This document shows, in pieces, positions 11,330 through 22,000 of a stretch of DNA of 26,234 nucleotides. Below the pieces are notes generated by a model. It was not told where the DNA came from. It ran no database searches and saw only the letters and a program-made list of their open reading frames with translations. The stretch covers positions 44,582-70,815 of the forward strand of contig VHZZ01000779.1 of assembly GCA_009801015.1 (NCBI GenBank), read 5' to 3'. The first letter of the stretch is position 1. Every line of letters begins with the position of its first letter. The stretch comes from Silene noctiflora. Taxonomy: Eukaryota; Streptophyta; Magnoliopsida; Caryophyllales; Caryophyllaceae. The position numbers and the translations under genes were made by a program.

Positions 11330-11950
11330 TATCATCTTAAAATTGTCTTACGACGTAAGAACTTGTGTAATTTTACTGAGTTGATTAAAAAGTCGTTAAC
11401 TTAAGATGGTGTTAAGTAAGACCAATAGTTTTACCATCTAGATCAATTGGTTCTTGAATTGTTGAAGGGAAAATGTTGACGTGTCGACAGTCAATTTAGT
11501 AGGCATACATAAGAGGTCCAAAGTGTTGTAAGAAAAAGACATTTTAGCTAATCTTGTTTGATTGTTTACTTTAGATAAATCAATATAACTAGTAATAACT
11601 AGTATATGTGGTCTTATTACGGTTTTCTTGTCACTTGATTAATCATTCTATCTATGACTAAACTAACAAGACACTCGTTTTTTTTTTTTTGTTAAATTAA
11701 GTTAGAAATTAAAGTTAATGATCAATCAGGTGAATTTATTTGACGACCATAAATAACCCCCTTTCTAATAGTTCGTATTTCTTTGACTTTTCGGAAATAA
11801 AGCAAGCCCGCGATAATAATATTCCTTACAAGGGATTATTCGGGTGATTGCCGGAAATTTACATGAATGAGTAAAACTTGTTCATGAATTATCATTTACA
11901 ATTACGAGTTAGGACGGACTTAGCTAAGCAACTTTGTCCAAAAAGGTGAA
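11330..11950. other. Gene-free stretch between MITE and Helitron
   Basis: No coding frame or RNA gene was recognised. An imperfect palindromic phrase, TTGACGTGTCGACAGTCAA, lies near 11476. A T11 run is at 11679. Confidence 0.5.
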
Positions 11951-13059
11951 TCCCTTATATACTAAAAGATTAACAAAGCTGAAATTTTTCCCGCCTAAGT
12001 TATAATATCTAATACTTATCCCCTAATAATTTCATACCATAAATATTACATTCTAATTTGTACACAAATGTAATTTAAATTTTTTATATTAAATAAATGA
12101 CTAAATAACTTATACATTAAAAAATTGCATACAAACTTTTTATATTTAAAAGCAATTCTCTATTTATAAAAAGAATTGGTGAAATCTCAAAATTTTACAG
12201 CTCAAGTTACTTTACCTACAAACTGACGCTCACATGTTTAGTTATTCTTAAATATTGGGACTAAAATTATTAGTTATTCTATAGAAATGATGGAACTACT
12301 TTATAATTGTTATTTATCAATATTTTGTAGAGAAATATATCTACTAAAATAAAATACTTTGATTAGCATACTAGTATAGTTCCGTGCAAATGCACGGCTT
12401 TTTTAGAGGAGGATATTAGAGTTTATAATAATTAATTTACATTAATTTAACTCAATTTGAAATTTAGTGAGAAACTATACTATCGTTGTATCTTATATGA
12501 TGAATTGTAAAATAGAAGGTTCAATAATTTTACCCCGAATAAGATTTGTGTGTTCTATGAATATTATTTTGTCAACATTGTTTTTTAAAGAGAATGATAT
12601 TATATGATTACATATTTACATCCACTAAAAGTATAAATAATTAAATATTAATTGATGATTTTTTGAGTAAATAAAGATTTTATTTATTTATGACATGTAA
12701 ATATAAAGAGGATAATAATTAGATTAATTAATGAGAGTAGGGACCACTATTAGAAGTTGAATAATTAGGAGGGAAACTTGAGCGGGAAAAAATGGAGTTT
12801 TGTTAATCTTTTAGTATATAGGGGATTCTTATGTGTGACATATTATACGATAGATATCATAGACTATAAGACTATATGTTTTACTTAACATTAACTTTGT
12901 GACAAAAAAAAATCATTAAAATAATTGGAGGAAATTTATAAAATGAATTCTTAATTTTATAACTTTCCTCAATTCTTTTTAATTAGTTTTCCATTATAAA
13001 TAACACCATAAAAAATAAGTACTCTATATATAACACGCATTGCGCGAGATTTATACTAG
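11951..13059 (+). mobile_element. Non-autonomous Helitron, copy 2 (interrupted by copy 3)
   Basis: It starts TC at 11951 after an A (TCCCTTATATACTAAAAG) and ends TTATACTAG at 13059 before a T. Before the end lies the GC-rich phrase CACGCATTGCGCGAG, a degenerate hairpin. Both ends match copy 1 at 1464-1693. Without the inner element 12371-12825 it would be about 654 bases. It has no helicase or other coding content. Confidence 0.75.
12371..12825 (-). mobile_element. Non-autonomous Helitron, copy 3, nested and inverted (455 bp)
   Basis: Read on the minus strand it starts TCCCCTATATACTAAAAG at 12825 and ends ACTATACTAG at 12371. A perfect hairpin CCGTGCAAATGCACGG (12382-12397) lies 7 bases before the CTAG end. 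Host bases are A before TC and T after CTAG. It lies inside copy 2 in the opposite orientation, so it inserted later. It is non-coding. Confidence 0.82.
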
Positions 13060-13232
13060 TTATTAATCAATATATTAATTTAGAACAAAAAAAATCAATA
13101 AAATTAAATAAAGCCTTTTGCATTTTTTTCATTATTCATGAATCTTATAAATCAACATTTAAACTGTGGACACTAATAACGGTACAAGAAATATATTCTA
13201 TTCTCTCTTTCATTTTTTTTCATAAAAACATA
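13060..13232. other. Spacer between Helitron and Stowaway MITE
   Basis: AT-rich sequence of 173 bases with no recognised feature. Confidence 0.5.
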
Positions 13233-13819
13233 CTCCCTCCTATTCAACCTAAGAGCATCCACATTGAAGAGGATGGACTATCCTCTTAGCACTCTCTCTC
13301 ATCTAAAAGGATGCCCTCTTCAATGTGGAACCATTGTTACATATCCTCTTAGAAGGAGGAAGAGGAACACTTCCTCTATTTTTAGAGGATATGCAACATT
13401 GACTCTTGTGCCCACTAGTCATTCATCATCTGGCATGTGGCATATAAGTTAATTCTTTTTTATTTTTTGGTTATAAAAAATTTGAGAGAGGAGGGTAAGA
13501 GGATCTTCTTTGATGTGGAATTTTTTTAAGAAGAGTAAAAATAAGAGGATGGAGATATTGGGATATGGGTGAAAGTGAGGTGTCAAAATTAGAGAAGGAA
13601 AGAGAAGAAATAAGAGGAGAAAATCATCATGTTGGATGTGGATGCTCTAAAGTTCCCTCTTTCCTTTTTTATGGTAGTTAGGTTTTGTTCCCTCTTTCCT
13701 TATTTGGTAACCTTTGTGAATACAATTTCAAGTGGAGCAGCGTGTTTTGTGTGGTTCATATTCATTTCTTTATTTTTATGCCAAAAAGAAAGGAGAACAT
13801 TAGATTGAATAGGAGGGAG
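13233..13819. mobile_element. Stowaway-type MITE interrupted by a Tourist-like MITE
   Basis: The left end CTCCCTCCTATTCAACCTAA and the inverted right end CTCCCTCCTATTCAATCTAA differ at one base, with TA at 13231-13232 and 13820-13821. The inverted repeat continues past the inner insertion: AGTTCCCTCTTTCCTTT at 13651 pairs with the inverted 3' arm TGTTCTCCTTTCTTTTT. Removing the inner element and one TAA leaves about 189 bases, a usual Stowaway length. Confidence 0.88.
13253..13647. mobile_element. Tourist-like (PIF/Harbinger) MITE nested in the Stowaway MITE (395 bp)
   Basis: GAGCATCCACATTGAAGAGG at the left pairs with the inverted right end GAGCATCCACATCCAACATG. TAA trinucleotides flank it at 13250-13252 and 13648-13650, as expected for PIF/Harbinger target duplications. 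The 62-codon open frame at 13264-13452 lies wholly inside and is not a gene. The interior contains many AGAGGA words. Confidence 0.86.
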
Positions 13820-13939
13820 TATAACAATTAATTTAACACTCTCACAAAACCTCATGTTTATATTTCAAAGTAATGTAGCAATGGGAAATGAGCAAGTAGC
13901 AGATCCAGTTGATTGAGTGATCGTTACAGATGCTTAATG

Positions 13940-14237
13940 AGAATTTTCAAGCCCATCTAAAATCCAAGTTTCATGGCCCAAGGGTAAATTTGGACTCCCA
14001 TTCAAAGGCCCAACCACTTATAGACGGACATGGGACCCAATTATATAAGATAATATGGCCCATATATCCCTTTCAAGTCCTGAAACCAAATGTCATCCAC
14101 ATGAATATGATCCATTCTACAAGCCTGAGATTCTCTCAAAATTATATCCACATTTCCACCAACTATGAAATCAAGAATAACCTTTACCAAATCATCTAAA
14201 ACATAAACAAAAATAAACAACACATAAAAGGGTAAAC
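13940..14237 (+). promoter_or_regulatory. Thioredoxin m core promoter and 5' leader
   Basis: GCCCA/GGCCCA motifs occur at 13951, 13975, 14008 and 14057, the last reading GGCCCATAT. They match the site II / UP1-type motif common in promoters of constitutively expressed plant genes. A TATATAA string lies at 14042-14048, about 190 bases before the ATG, so the leader may be roughly 150 bases. The leader just before the ATG is A-rich and pyrimidine-poor. The transcription start itself is not visible. Confidence 0.45.
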
Positions 14238-15036
14238 ATGGCTGCTGAAATTTGCATGCAATTAAGCACATCAACCAGTATGAGACTTATTGCTCAAAAC
14301 TCTCATACACAATCCTTACCCAACAAGTCTAATTTGTCGACAAATCGCGGTTTTACGAGATCGTTTCCGATGTTATCATTAACACCTTCTTTTGTTTCGT
14401 CTCCTAGACGATCCCGAAACTCCGGCATTATGTGCAAAGCTAGTGAAGCTGTTAACCAAGGTAATTCATTTACTACAATTACAGATAGCGCAATTAGTTT
14501 AACTGCTAAAGTTATTAATATATGAACTTCCCAGCATCCAAAATTACCGCCCTTGTGGCTCGCTTTACCCTATTGTTTCTATACTAGACTCCCTCCGTCC
14601 CTATGTTTTGTTTATCTGAGCAAGTCATAATACGATAATTAATATTTACCATTTATATTATGAAATAAGTTACCGTGGTAAATGATTTGTTACTTATGTT
14701 TGGCATGGTTGCGTAGTTATAAATGTGACTGATTCAACTTGGAAGGAGCTAGTCCTAGAGAGCCCGGTACCGGTGCTAGTCGATTTTTGGGCACCGTGGT
14801 GCGGACCTTGCAAGTTAATTGCGCCGTTGGTGGACGAATTGGCGAAAGAATACGCCGGGAAGGTTGCAGTGTACAAGCTGGACACAGATGTATCCCCAAA
14901 GGTTGCGACAGAGTACGGTATCAAGAGCATTCCTACAATTCTGTTCTTCAAGAATGGAGAACGAATTGACTGTGTTATTGGAGCTGTGTCCAAGACCGTT
15001 TTGTCTGAAAAGATTGATAAATACTTGAATGCTTGA
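14238..15036 (+). CDS. TRXm: Chloroplast thioredoxin m-type precursor
   Basis: Exon 1 is 14238-14460 and exon 2 is 14717-15036. The intron (14461-14716) starts GTAATT and ends GCGTAG, and the reading frame continues through Val75. The product is 180 residues. Residues 1-66 are Ser/Thr/Arg-rich with few acids, as in a stromal transit peptide; by analogy with the spinach enzyme the mature protein begins at Lys67 (KASEAV). The thioredoxin fold carries the active site WCGPC at 102-106 inside FWAPWCGPCK, the buried Asp97, and the cis-proline at 147 in SIPT. It should pass electrons from ferredoxin-thioredoxin reductase to stromal target disulfides. The GKVAVYKLDTD and FFKNGER blocks favour m-type over f-, x- or y-type. 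An additional Cys160, following GERID, is unusual. The first in-frame ATG matches the expected transit-peptide start. Confidence 0.96.
14589..14632. mobile_element. Solitary Stowaway-like terminus in the thioredoxin intron
   Basis: CTCCCTCCGTCCC at 14589 is the typical outer end of a Stowaway-type MITE. No matching inverted end (GGAGGGAG-like) occurs in the rest of this 256-base intron. It looks like a one-sided, decayed relic. The splice sites are unaffected. Confidence 0.45.
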
Positions 15037-16016
15037 ACCTGTTAACCCCGTATGAACTCGAAAATAAAGACAATTTGTTGGTTGTTCGTAATGTTTCATC
15101 ATTTGTTGGTATCAGTCGACCCCAAATTATTTTGGGATTGAGGCTCTGATGTTGTTGTATCATCATTTGTCGATACATGTGTTGTGGTTACACTTTCGCC
15201 AATACTTGCTATATGTAAAGTTAAACATGTACTAGAATGGATTGATCGAGAAAGAGCAGAGCCAATTCGAGATGCTTCATTTTTACTGTGAAGTAGCGGT
15301 CATGTAATATACGAAGTAACCTTCGATGTGGATTATATGAAAATAATCTCTCCGTGTTGTTAACACAGGCATGGTACGAATACAAATAATAACCTTTGTG
15401 TTCACAACAAGAGAATTCCCTTCATAAGTCCAGAAAGTTTTCTCCCTTCAAAAACCAATTATAATATAAATTGATCATTTCTTGTCTTTCTTTAAATGGA
15501 GGGTGTATACGATAATACGATGTAAAACTTTACGAAGACTGCGAATTTTGCTTCATCTCAAGTCTCAACATGTTAGTACAAAACTTTTTATCTAGAGTAT
15601 ATATGATCCAAGTAATGATACTTTCAACCTTCTGTTTAGAAGCCATAACCTCAGTTCAGCAACACTTTGAACTGCCAACCTCAGAGGAATCGCGTGATTG
15701 AAGACGGAATTCTTGCTCGACCACCCAACGATCACCATTCTCGATAAACACAAGGGCCTGACTAAGTTAGAGATCAGAAAAGAAAAATAGCACATTTTTG
15801 AGGAGATGTGATATTCTTTTATAACAGTAAAACACTATGCTATATGTTCTCTCCTCTTTAGAAATTAGTACGAAATGTAGTCCAATGAGCAAGCACAGCC
15901 CTAAACTCCATCACGGTGCTGCTTCCTTCGTCTGGAGAATGACAAATCACTGAAGCCTCAAGAGTTCTTGATTTGATTTTTTCCGAGCTGCGCAAACAGC
16001 TAATTCCGCTCTCTCT
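15037..16016. other. Convergent 3' flanks of thioredoxin m and SEUSS
   Basis: The stop codons of the two genes face each other 980 bases apart. An AATAAA at 15063-15068 lies soon after the thioredoxin stop and could help polyadenylation. The right part (about 15800-16016) is probably SEUSS 3' UTR on the minus strand. No protein-coding signal or RNA gene was recognised here. Confidence 0.55.
15115..15160 (+). repeat. Short dispersed repeat resembling a TTG-tailed SINE/LINE 3' end
   Basis: GTCGACCCCAAATTATTTTG and the bases after it form a small hairpin (CCCAAA, TTAT, TTTGGG at 15121-15136). It is followed by GATTGAGGCTCTGATGTTG and a short TTG-rich tail. The phrase resembles a common plant retroposon 3' end with a TTG tail. 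It lies in the thioredoxin 3' flank. This is recognised from memory only. Confidence 0.4.
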
Positions 16017-19000
16017 TCATGGCGATGGCTTCCAATCAAACTGAAGACCGTTAAAGCCATTCATAGCTCCAAGACCGCCAAGCATTTGGTTGCCCAAGTC
16101 ATGTTGCTGCTGCTGCTGGTTCATATTTACCCTTCCATTCATCGAGTTATTACCCACGCCACCTCTAAAACCATTGACAAGGGATGTTTGGCCTATTCCC
16201 ATTCCTCCACCGATTCCACCAAAGGGCCCGGCCCCCATACTCGAGTTACTACTTGTGGGCCCATTAAGTCCCGAATTGCCAGATTTCACATCACCTCCCA
16301 GAGAACCCAAGCCCATCACACCCCCACCGCCATTCAGTTGATTGCTCATCATCATTTCTTGAATGAATTTTTGAACAGAGCTTTGGGTATCATTTGTATC
16401 TCCATCACCAGACATCGCAGGCGGTCCTGCCAGGGTACCATGCGATGTTTGAGGGGGATTATTAGAACATGACGGAGTTGGTGATTGTAAAGGAGACATG
16501 TTTTGCTGGCCTTGCGGCATTGTAGTGGATGAACCAGGAGACAGCATTTGAACCGAATTTAGACCACCGTAAGGACTGTTCGAATTGATCATGGGATTCT
16601 GATGTCGGGAATTCATTGAGTTCTGGTGGAGAAGCCCGGCTATGGTACTTTGTGAACTAGAGGAGGAAGACACGTTAAGGGAGTTATTTACACTAGCCGC
16701 CCCATTGGTTAAAGGAGCCTGGATTGGTCCTGCTTGAGCCAAACTCTGATCGTTGTTGTTCGAGTTCTGAGCCATTGCTGCTTCTTGCTGCTCTTCGGGT
16801 TGCTGATTTTGACCCTGGAGTGCAGATGGTGTGCCTGCTCTTCGAGGAAACTTGGCCAAACTTTCTGCAATCAAGTGAAAAAAAAAGCCAGAAGCAAAAT
16901 CAATGAGCTGTCAAACTTTGCACGAGAAATAGGGATGAAAACTTTGGCAGAGGCATAAATTTAACACTCTTTCCCTGCAGCGTTTCCAATTCCTTATTAA
17001 TTTTCATTTATAATGTGTCTAACTCAAATTTTGTCAAGTAGAGGCGATAATAGGAGTATGAGCTCTCATGCTAATAATGCCCTATTAATTTATCATTTTA
17101 TAGTATGTTTTCAGATGCAGTGGACCGTCCTAGTTCTTATTTTATCATGTAGAGGCCATTATAGGAATATAAACAAGGGAAACAACATAGAGACGCTTTG
17201 TGGAAGCAATACACGTTACGAATCATTACATAGAAATTACTATACAGAAGGATGACAAATAGAGGCAGAGGCAGGGGTTAAACATAACAGCTCATATTAA
17301 GAAAAGTATTTCACACTTACCCATTGGCCCTTCCCCTGTCAACCGACTATAATCAATCAAGTCTTTCATACTGTTGACCACTTCAGATATCTGACAGCCA
17401 AGATTAGAAAACAAAATCAGAAAAGAAATAATAATGATAAAACAAACAAAACCTACATGACAAAAAAAAAATGTGAGAATGAACATAAAAAAATTTAGGA
17501 AAAAAAAGAAGACAACGACAAATACCATTGTCAGGATACTCTTTAGAGGGACAGTGAGGAGCTTATGCAAACATTATTTCAGGTTGAAAAACATCAAACT
17601 TTGACTCACTATCACCAACAAAAAGCATATACAGAGTAACAAACCTGAAGGCAGCGAACATATCTCTTCGTATAACCTAAATCATTAACCAATGGCACTT
17701 CCAACACTTTTGCCAGTTGTCGAGCTGATGCAACAAACCTGACACATAAACCCACCAGAGAAAAGGGAACGAAAATCAAAATCACGCAGCATCAGCTTAA
17801 ATACCACAGAAACATACACAGCCTCTCGTATGAAATGGTTTTCTGATCTATGTTACTCTAACACCTCACTATGGCTGTGTGTCGGTAACCAAAGTGTGCG
17901 ATACGACATGATACATTGAAACTTCATTTTAGGCTAAAAAAATGAAAACTTAGCGGAAAATAACCGTATCCGACACTCCGACATTGTGTCATGTCCGACA
18001 CTTGAAGCCCAGTCGAAGTAGCATAGCTTGTGATAATCATACCACGAGTATGAGAATGAGCCATATGAGAATAGAATGGCCAACTATTCTTTGAGTATAT
18101 GGGTAGGGTTACATTTAAATGGGTTGGTGTTTCATTATATCAACATGAAACCATCTTTTAAAATACTAATTTTAGCTTCACTCAACCATCCTACAAAAGA
18201 GGCCCCTCCCCTCATAAATAGCATTCTAAATAAAACAAAACCCTAGAAGGGCTAAAAGGGGGACATTTATTCTGTAGTTGACATCGGTGTCACACAATAA
18301 CACAAAGCATAAAACTGATGGAATTAATTTAGTGAAGCTCTCAAAAAATGCCATTAGTGCTTGTAAGTACAGTTTTGATCCTAATCTAACAAGAAAAAAG
18401 GCAACTTACATGTTACAGTTACCCTGTAAATCTGAGACAGACATACTGGATGATGAATTTTGTGCAACCGCCTGGTACTTCTGTGCAACAGTGCCTAGCT
18501 GACTAATCTGCAAAACCATCACCGTAAGGTTTTTTATTTTAAGTAATGAAGAGACAGATAGAAACAGAAAGCAGGCATGGGAGAATAAGGTGTCATTACA
18601 GTAGCTGCAGAATGATAACATGAGTGGCAGTACTGTTCTCTCATCGCAGTAAGAGAACTGAAGTAACTGAAATGCCATCAATCATTACATTGTGGTCCAG
18701 TTTAAACCAGAACTCACAGGCCATAACTCAGGATAGTAGTCATCAGGTAGCATAATCAGCAAGTGACCAAGAACTTTCACTTGGTAAGCTGATACAAACG
18801 ACATTGGCATATTATCCGCCACTGAGCCAATATAAATTCCCTGACTTCAAGCACCCTCTGAAATTTGACTTTACCTAGCAACTTATTTGGACGTTCATCT
18901 TTTCTTATACTTATTGAACTGAATGGGCCGTTTCTTTTTGGTGTGTGGTTTTTAATTTCAGGAGGATTAGCCAAAAAACAATGCTTAAAATCAGCGCCAT

Positions 19001-22000
19001 TCAACAGTTAAATAGTTTGGTCTGCAACAAACTTAAATCCCTTGGAGATGAAAAGTGTAACTAAGATTTTTCAAGTAATTTTTAATTAGCTTTTTTGCAA
19101 ATTATATAGAAATAAATAATAATACTACCCCACGCCTTAAAGCTCCCACGAACGGCGGGATAGGTGAGTCCAATGTACACAAATTTACCCAAATGTGTAA
19201 AAACAAAAAAATTATTTCAAATAACCCATACTATACTGTATACTGTCTCGGCCAACTACTACTTTAGAATATATTGTACACTTCTCTTTATCGGATCGCA
19301 ACCCCAAAGAAAACATTTTAGGCGCATGAATATTGCACAAAAATACAAAATTAAAGTGGAGGCACAACCGCCCTAGTAAACTATCAAGATGGAGAAGGAC
19401 GAATCTATATCAGAAATTGCGCTAGACGCTTCATTGAGAAAAGCAGCTAAAAGATGCAACCCCTAGCATAGTTTAGCATAGTTTAAAATATATCCCACAA
19501 TAAAAATTTACGACCAAGTTATCAAGGTTTTGGAGGTTACGTTGACCCTATTTTGAGGTTGTATACTTGTATCAACCAGATTTATAGCCAAACGTCTGAG
19601 ATCAGGCCAACGCGACCAATTCCGCAATGAAGTCCCAAACCAAGATTTAATGCCATGACCCTGAATCCCTAGAATAGTTCGGAAATCAACTCATTCCATA
19701 TGTATTCAACTTGATTTGTGATGGTCATTGGCTCAATGTTCCGCAGTGAATCACAACCTGACTGCAGATCAAGATTTACATAGCATTTTGTCACATCCAT
19801 AACTATAAGTGATGTCCTAAAAAGTTAATTGCTGGAAGTACTTAGCGGTGTGCCGGTGTCAAGTTAAATAGCATTTTGTCACTCTCTCCCACTTAATCCC
19901 TCACAGCATCCACCACCAAGCACCAGATACCTTCGCCAATTGCTATAGTCCCACCATGAACAGCCGTCCCAGCGCAGGCGACACACACCCAATCACTGGC
20001 TCCCCCCACCTGACACCAGTCGAACTCCCCTCCCACACACGAAACCTTCATCCCCAAACCTTACAAACCCTCCCCTATAATCATTTTTTAGGAGGGGGGT
20101 TATCCACACAATCATACAATTATAAACACACAAACCGGTTGCAAGAAGAACCAAACTGAAACAGCGCAACTATGGCAGAAGAATGGAAGTTCAAGAATAC
20201 GAGTTGAAAATATCACTTCAATAAACCCAGAAAAGAATGAGGTAATGAAAGAATAAAATTTAACAGGCAACAAGATAAATTACCTGAGGTATCAAGAGTC
20301 GCCGTGGAATCAGCTCTTCATGTCGCCGAGCACAAAATTCCCACGAACATATCTGGAAATTATTTCAAAAGGGTCTAAATATAAGCAATGACATGTTTAA
20401 CTAACTTCAAATACAACATGCCACAGATTTGTGGATACCAACCTTTAACTCTGGCGAGAAAACTAATCGAAGTTGGCCATCACGGACAACACGAAGTTGC
20501 TCAAATACACTCTCCTGAATTGCTTTTGCATAATCCAAAACAATTTGACCAGAGGAGTTCTGATATTCTCGAGGCATATCAACATACAGTAGTTCTTCTA
20601 ATGTGCCACTTTCGTACTTGATCTTGAAAAGCCTTGGCAAGACCTCAGCAGTCGCCTCTGGAAAGAATTGTCACTTGAGCATTATTCATTGGCCAAAAAA
20701 GAAAAGCAGAACATCAATAGGACCACAAGAGCTAGAAACCACATACCAAAACCACGGCCAGGCTTGCGCTTGCATATTTCACAATGCCATACATCCTATT
20801 AATTTGCAATGGAGAATTTAATCAGTCTAACAAGGTTTATAAGGAAACAGAAGCAGTAGAAACACGTCGCAAAATAGAAGATTTAGAATAGAAAGATACC
20901 ATGCATAGAAGAACATTTTCTTACTCTTCCCAAAATTAAACTTCCTAATTTGTTTGGCAGAAAAAATAAGGAAGATAACAAAATGTAGATGAACATGCAA
21001 GTTAAATTTAAGATGAAGGGTCACAAATGACAAATCACAATGACAATAATTAACAAACAAACATGGAAAGATTCAAAGTAACAGCCATGAGAGGTTTATT
21101 CATTGACACCCTAAAATGAAAACCAAGAAGTTCATTAACGAAAAGACTACATACCACTTGTGAGATTCATAAGTCACTACTAAGAGTACTAATTAAAGCA
21201 AAAAAAAAAAAAATAGAATTGTGTCATGATTTGCAATATCCAACTACCATTTAGGTATTATATACTCCTATATGGGAGCAACTTGCCTGTGGAAAGACTC
21301 CACTTGTTTGTCTACCACTTCCATACATAGAAACACACCACTTCTTTTTGGCATTTGGAGCGAAATACTCAGCAACAAATTTTCTCCAAAACTCGATACT
21401 GTTATCCTGCATATAAAACCAGCAAATATAAGTCTCAGACAACAGAACTCGTGGAATGCTCTCAATAAAGAGTCAAAATCTGGGATTGACCTCTGGTCTA
21501 TGTTGCTGTTGATACATATAATGTGTGAGACGACGGGCGCACATCCCAGGTTCATAAACTGATTTTACAGGTGACCTAAGAGACACATTCTGGGGTGAGA
21601 ACTGTGGCTGTAATTGTGCCCTTTGTTGAGGAATAGACTTCAGAAGCTGCTGTTGTTGCTGTAAGTGAAGCATTCTTTGTTGCTGCAAAAGATTCATCTG
21701 GGCAGCTTGCGAAGTCTGCCTTGACAGTGACATCTGCTGCATGAGTTGATGCTGCTGCTGCTGCTGTTGTTGCAATAACAAAGACTGATTTGAATGTTGG
21801 GCCTCCGTCTTTACAGTCCCAGGCCCAATTCCTCGCATGTTCTGCAATTGCTGTGGTTCCAACTTAACCTGGCCAGGACCTTGATTATGTGGGGTCCGAT
21901 GCTGATCACCAGTCATCTGAGGTTCTAACTTTACAGGACCTCCACCACCTAACCCACCCCTAATTGACTGAAATGGCTGCTGGTTAGTCGAAAATTGTTG

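Noticed and set aside
13264-13452. 62-codon open frame on the plus strand
   Set aside because: It lies entirely within the Tourist-like MITE 13253-13647 and shows no domain.
14694-15102. Several antisense and out-of-frame open frames
   Set aside because: They are shadows of the higher-GC thioredoxin exon 2, which carries the real WCGPC-containing frame.
19956-20159. 67-codon frame in SEUSS intron 5
   Set aside because: Pro/Thr/His-rich translation from a C-rich intronic stretch, with no domain and no exon-like borders agreeing with SEUSS.
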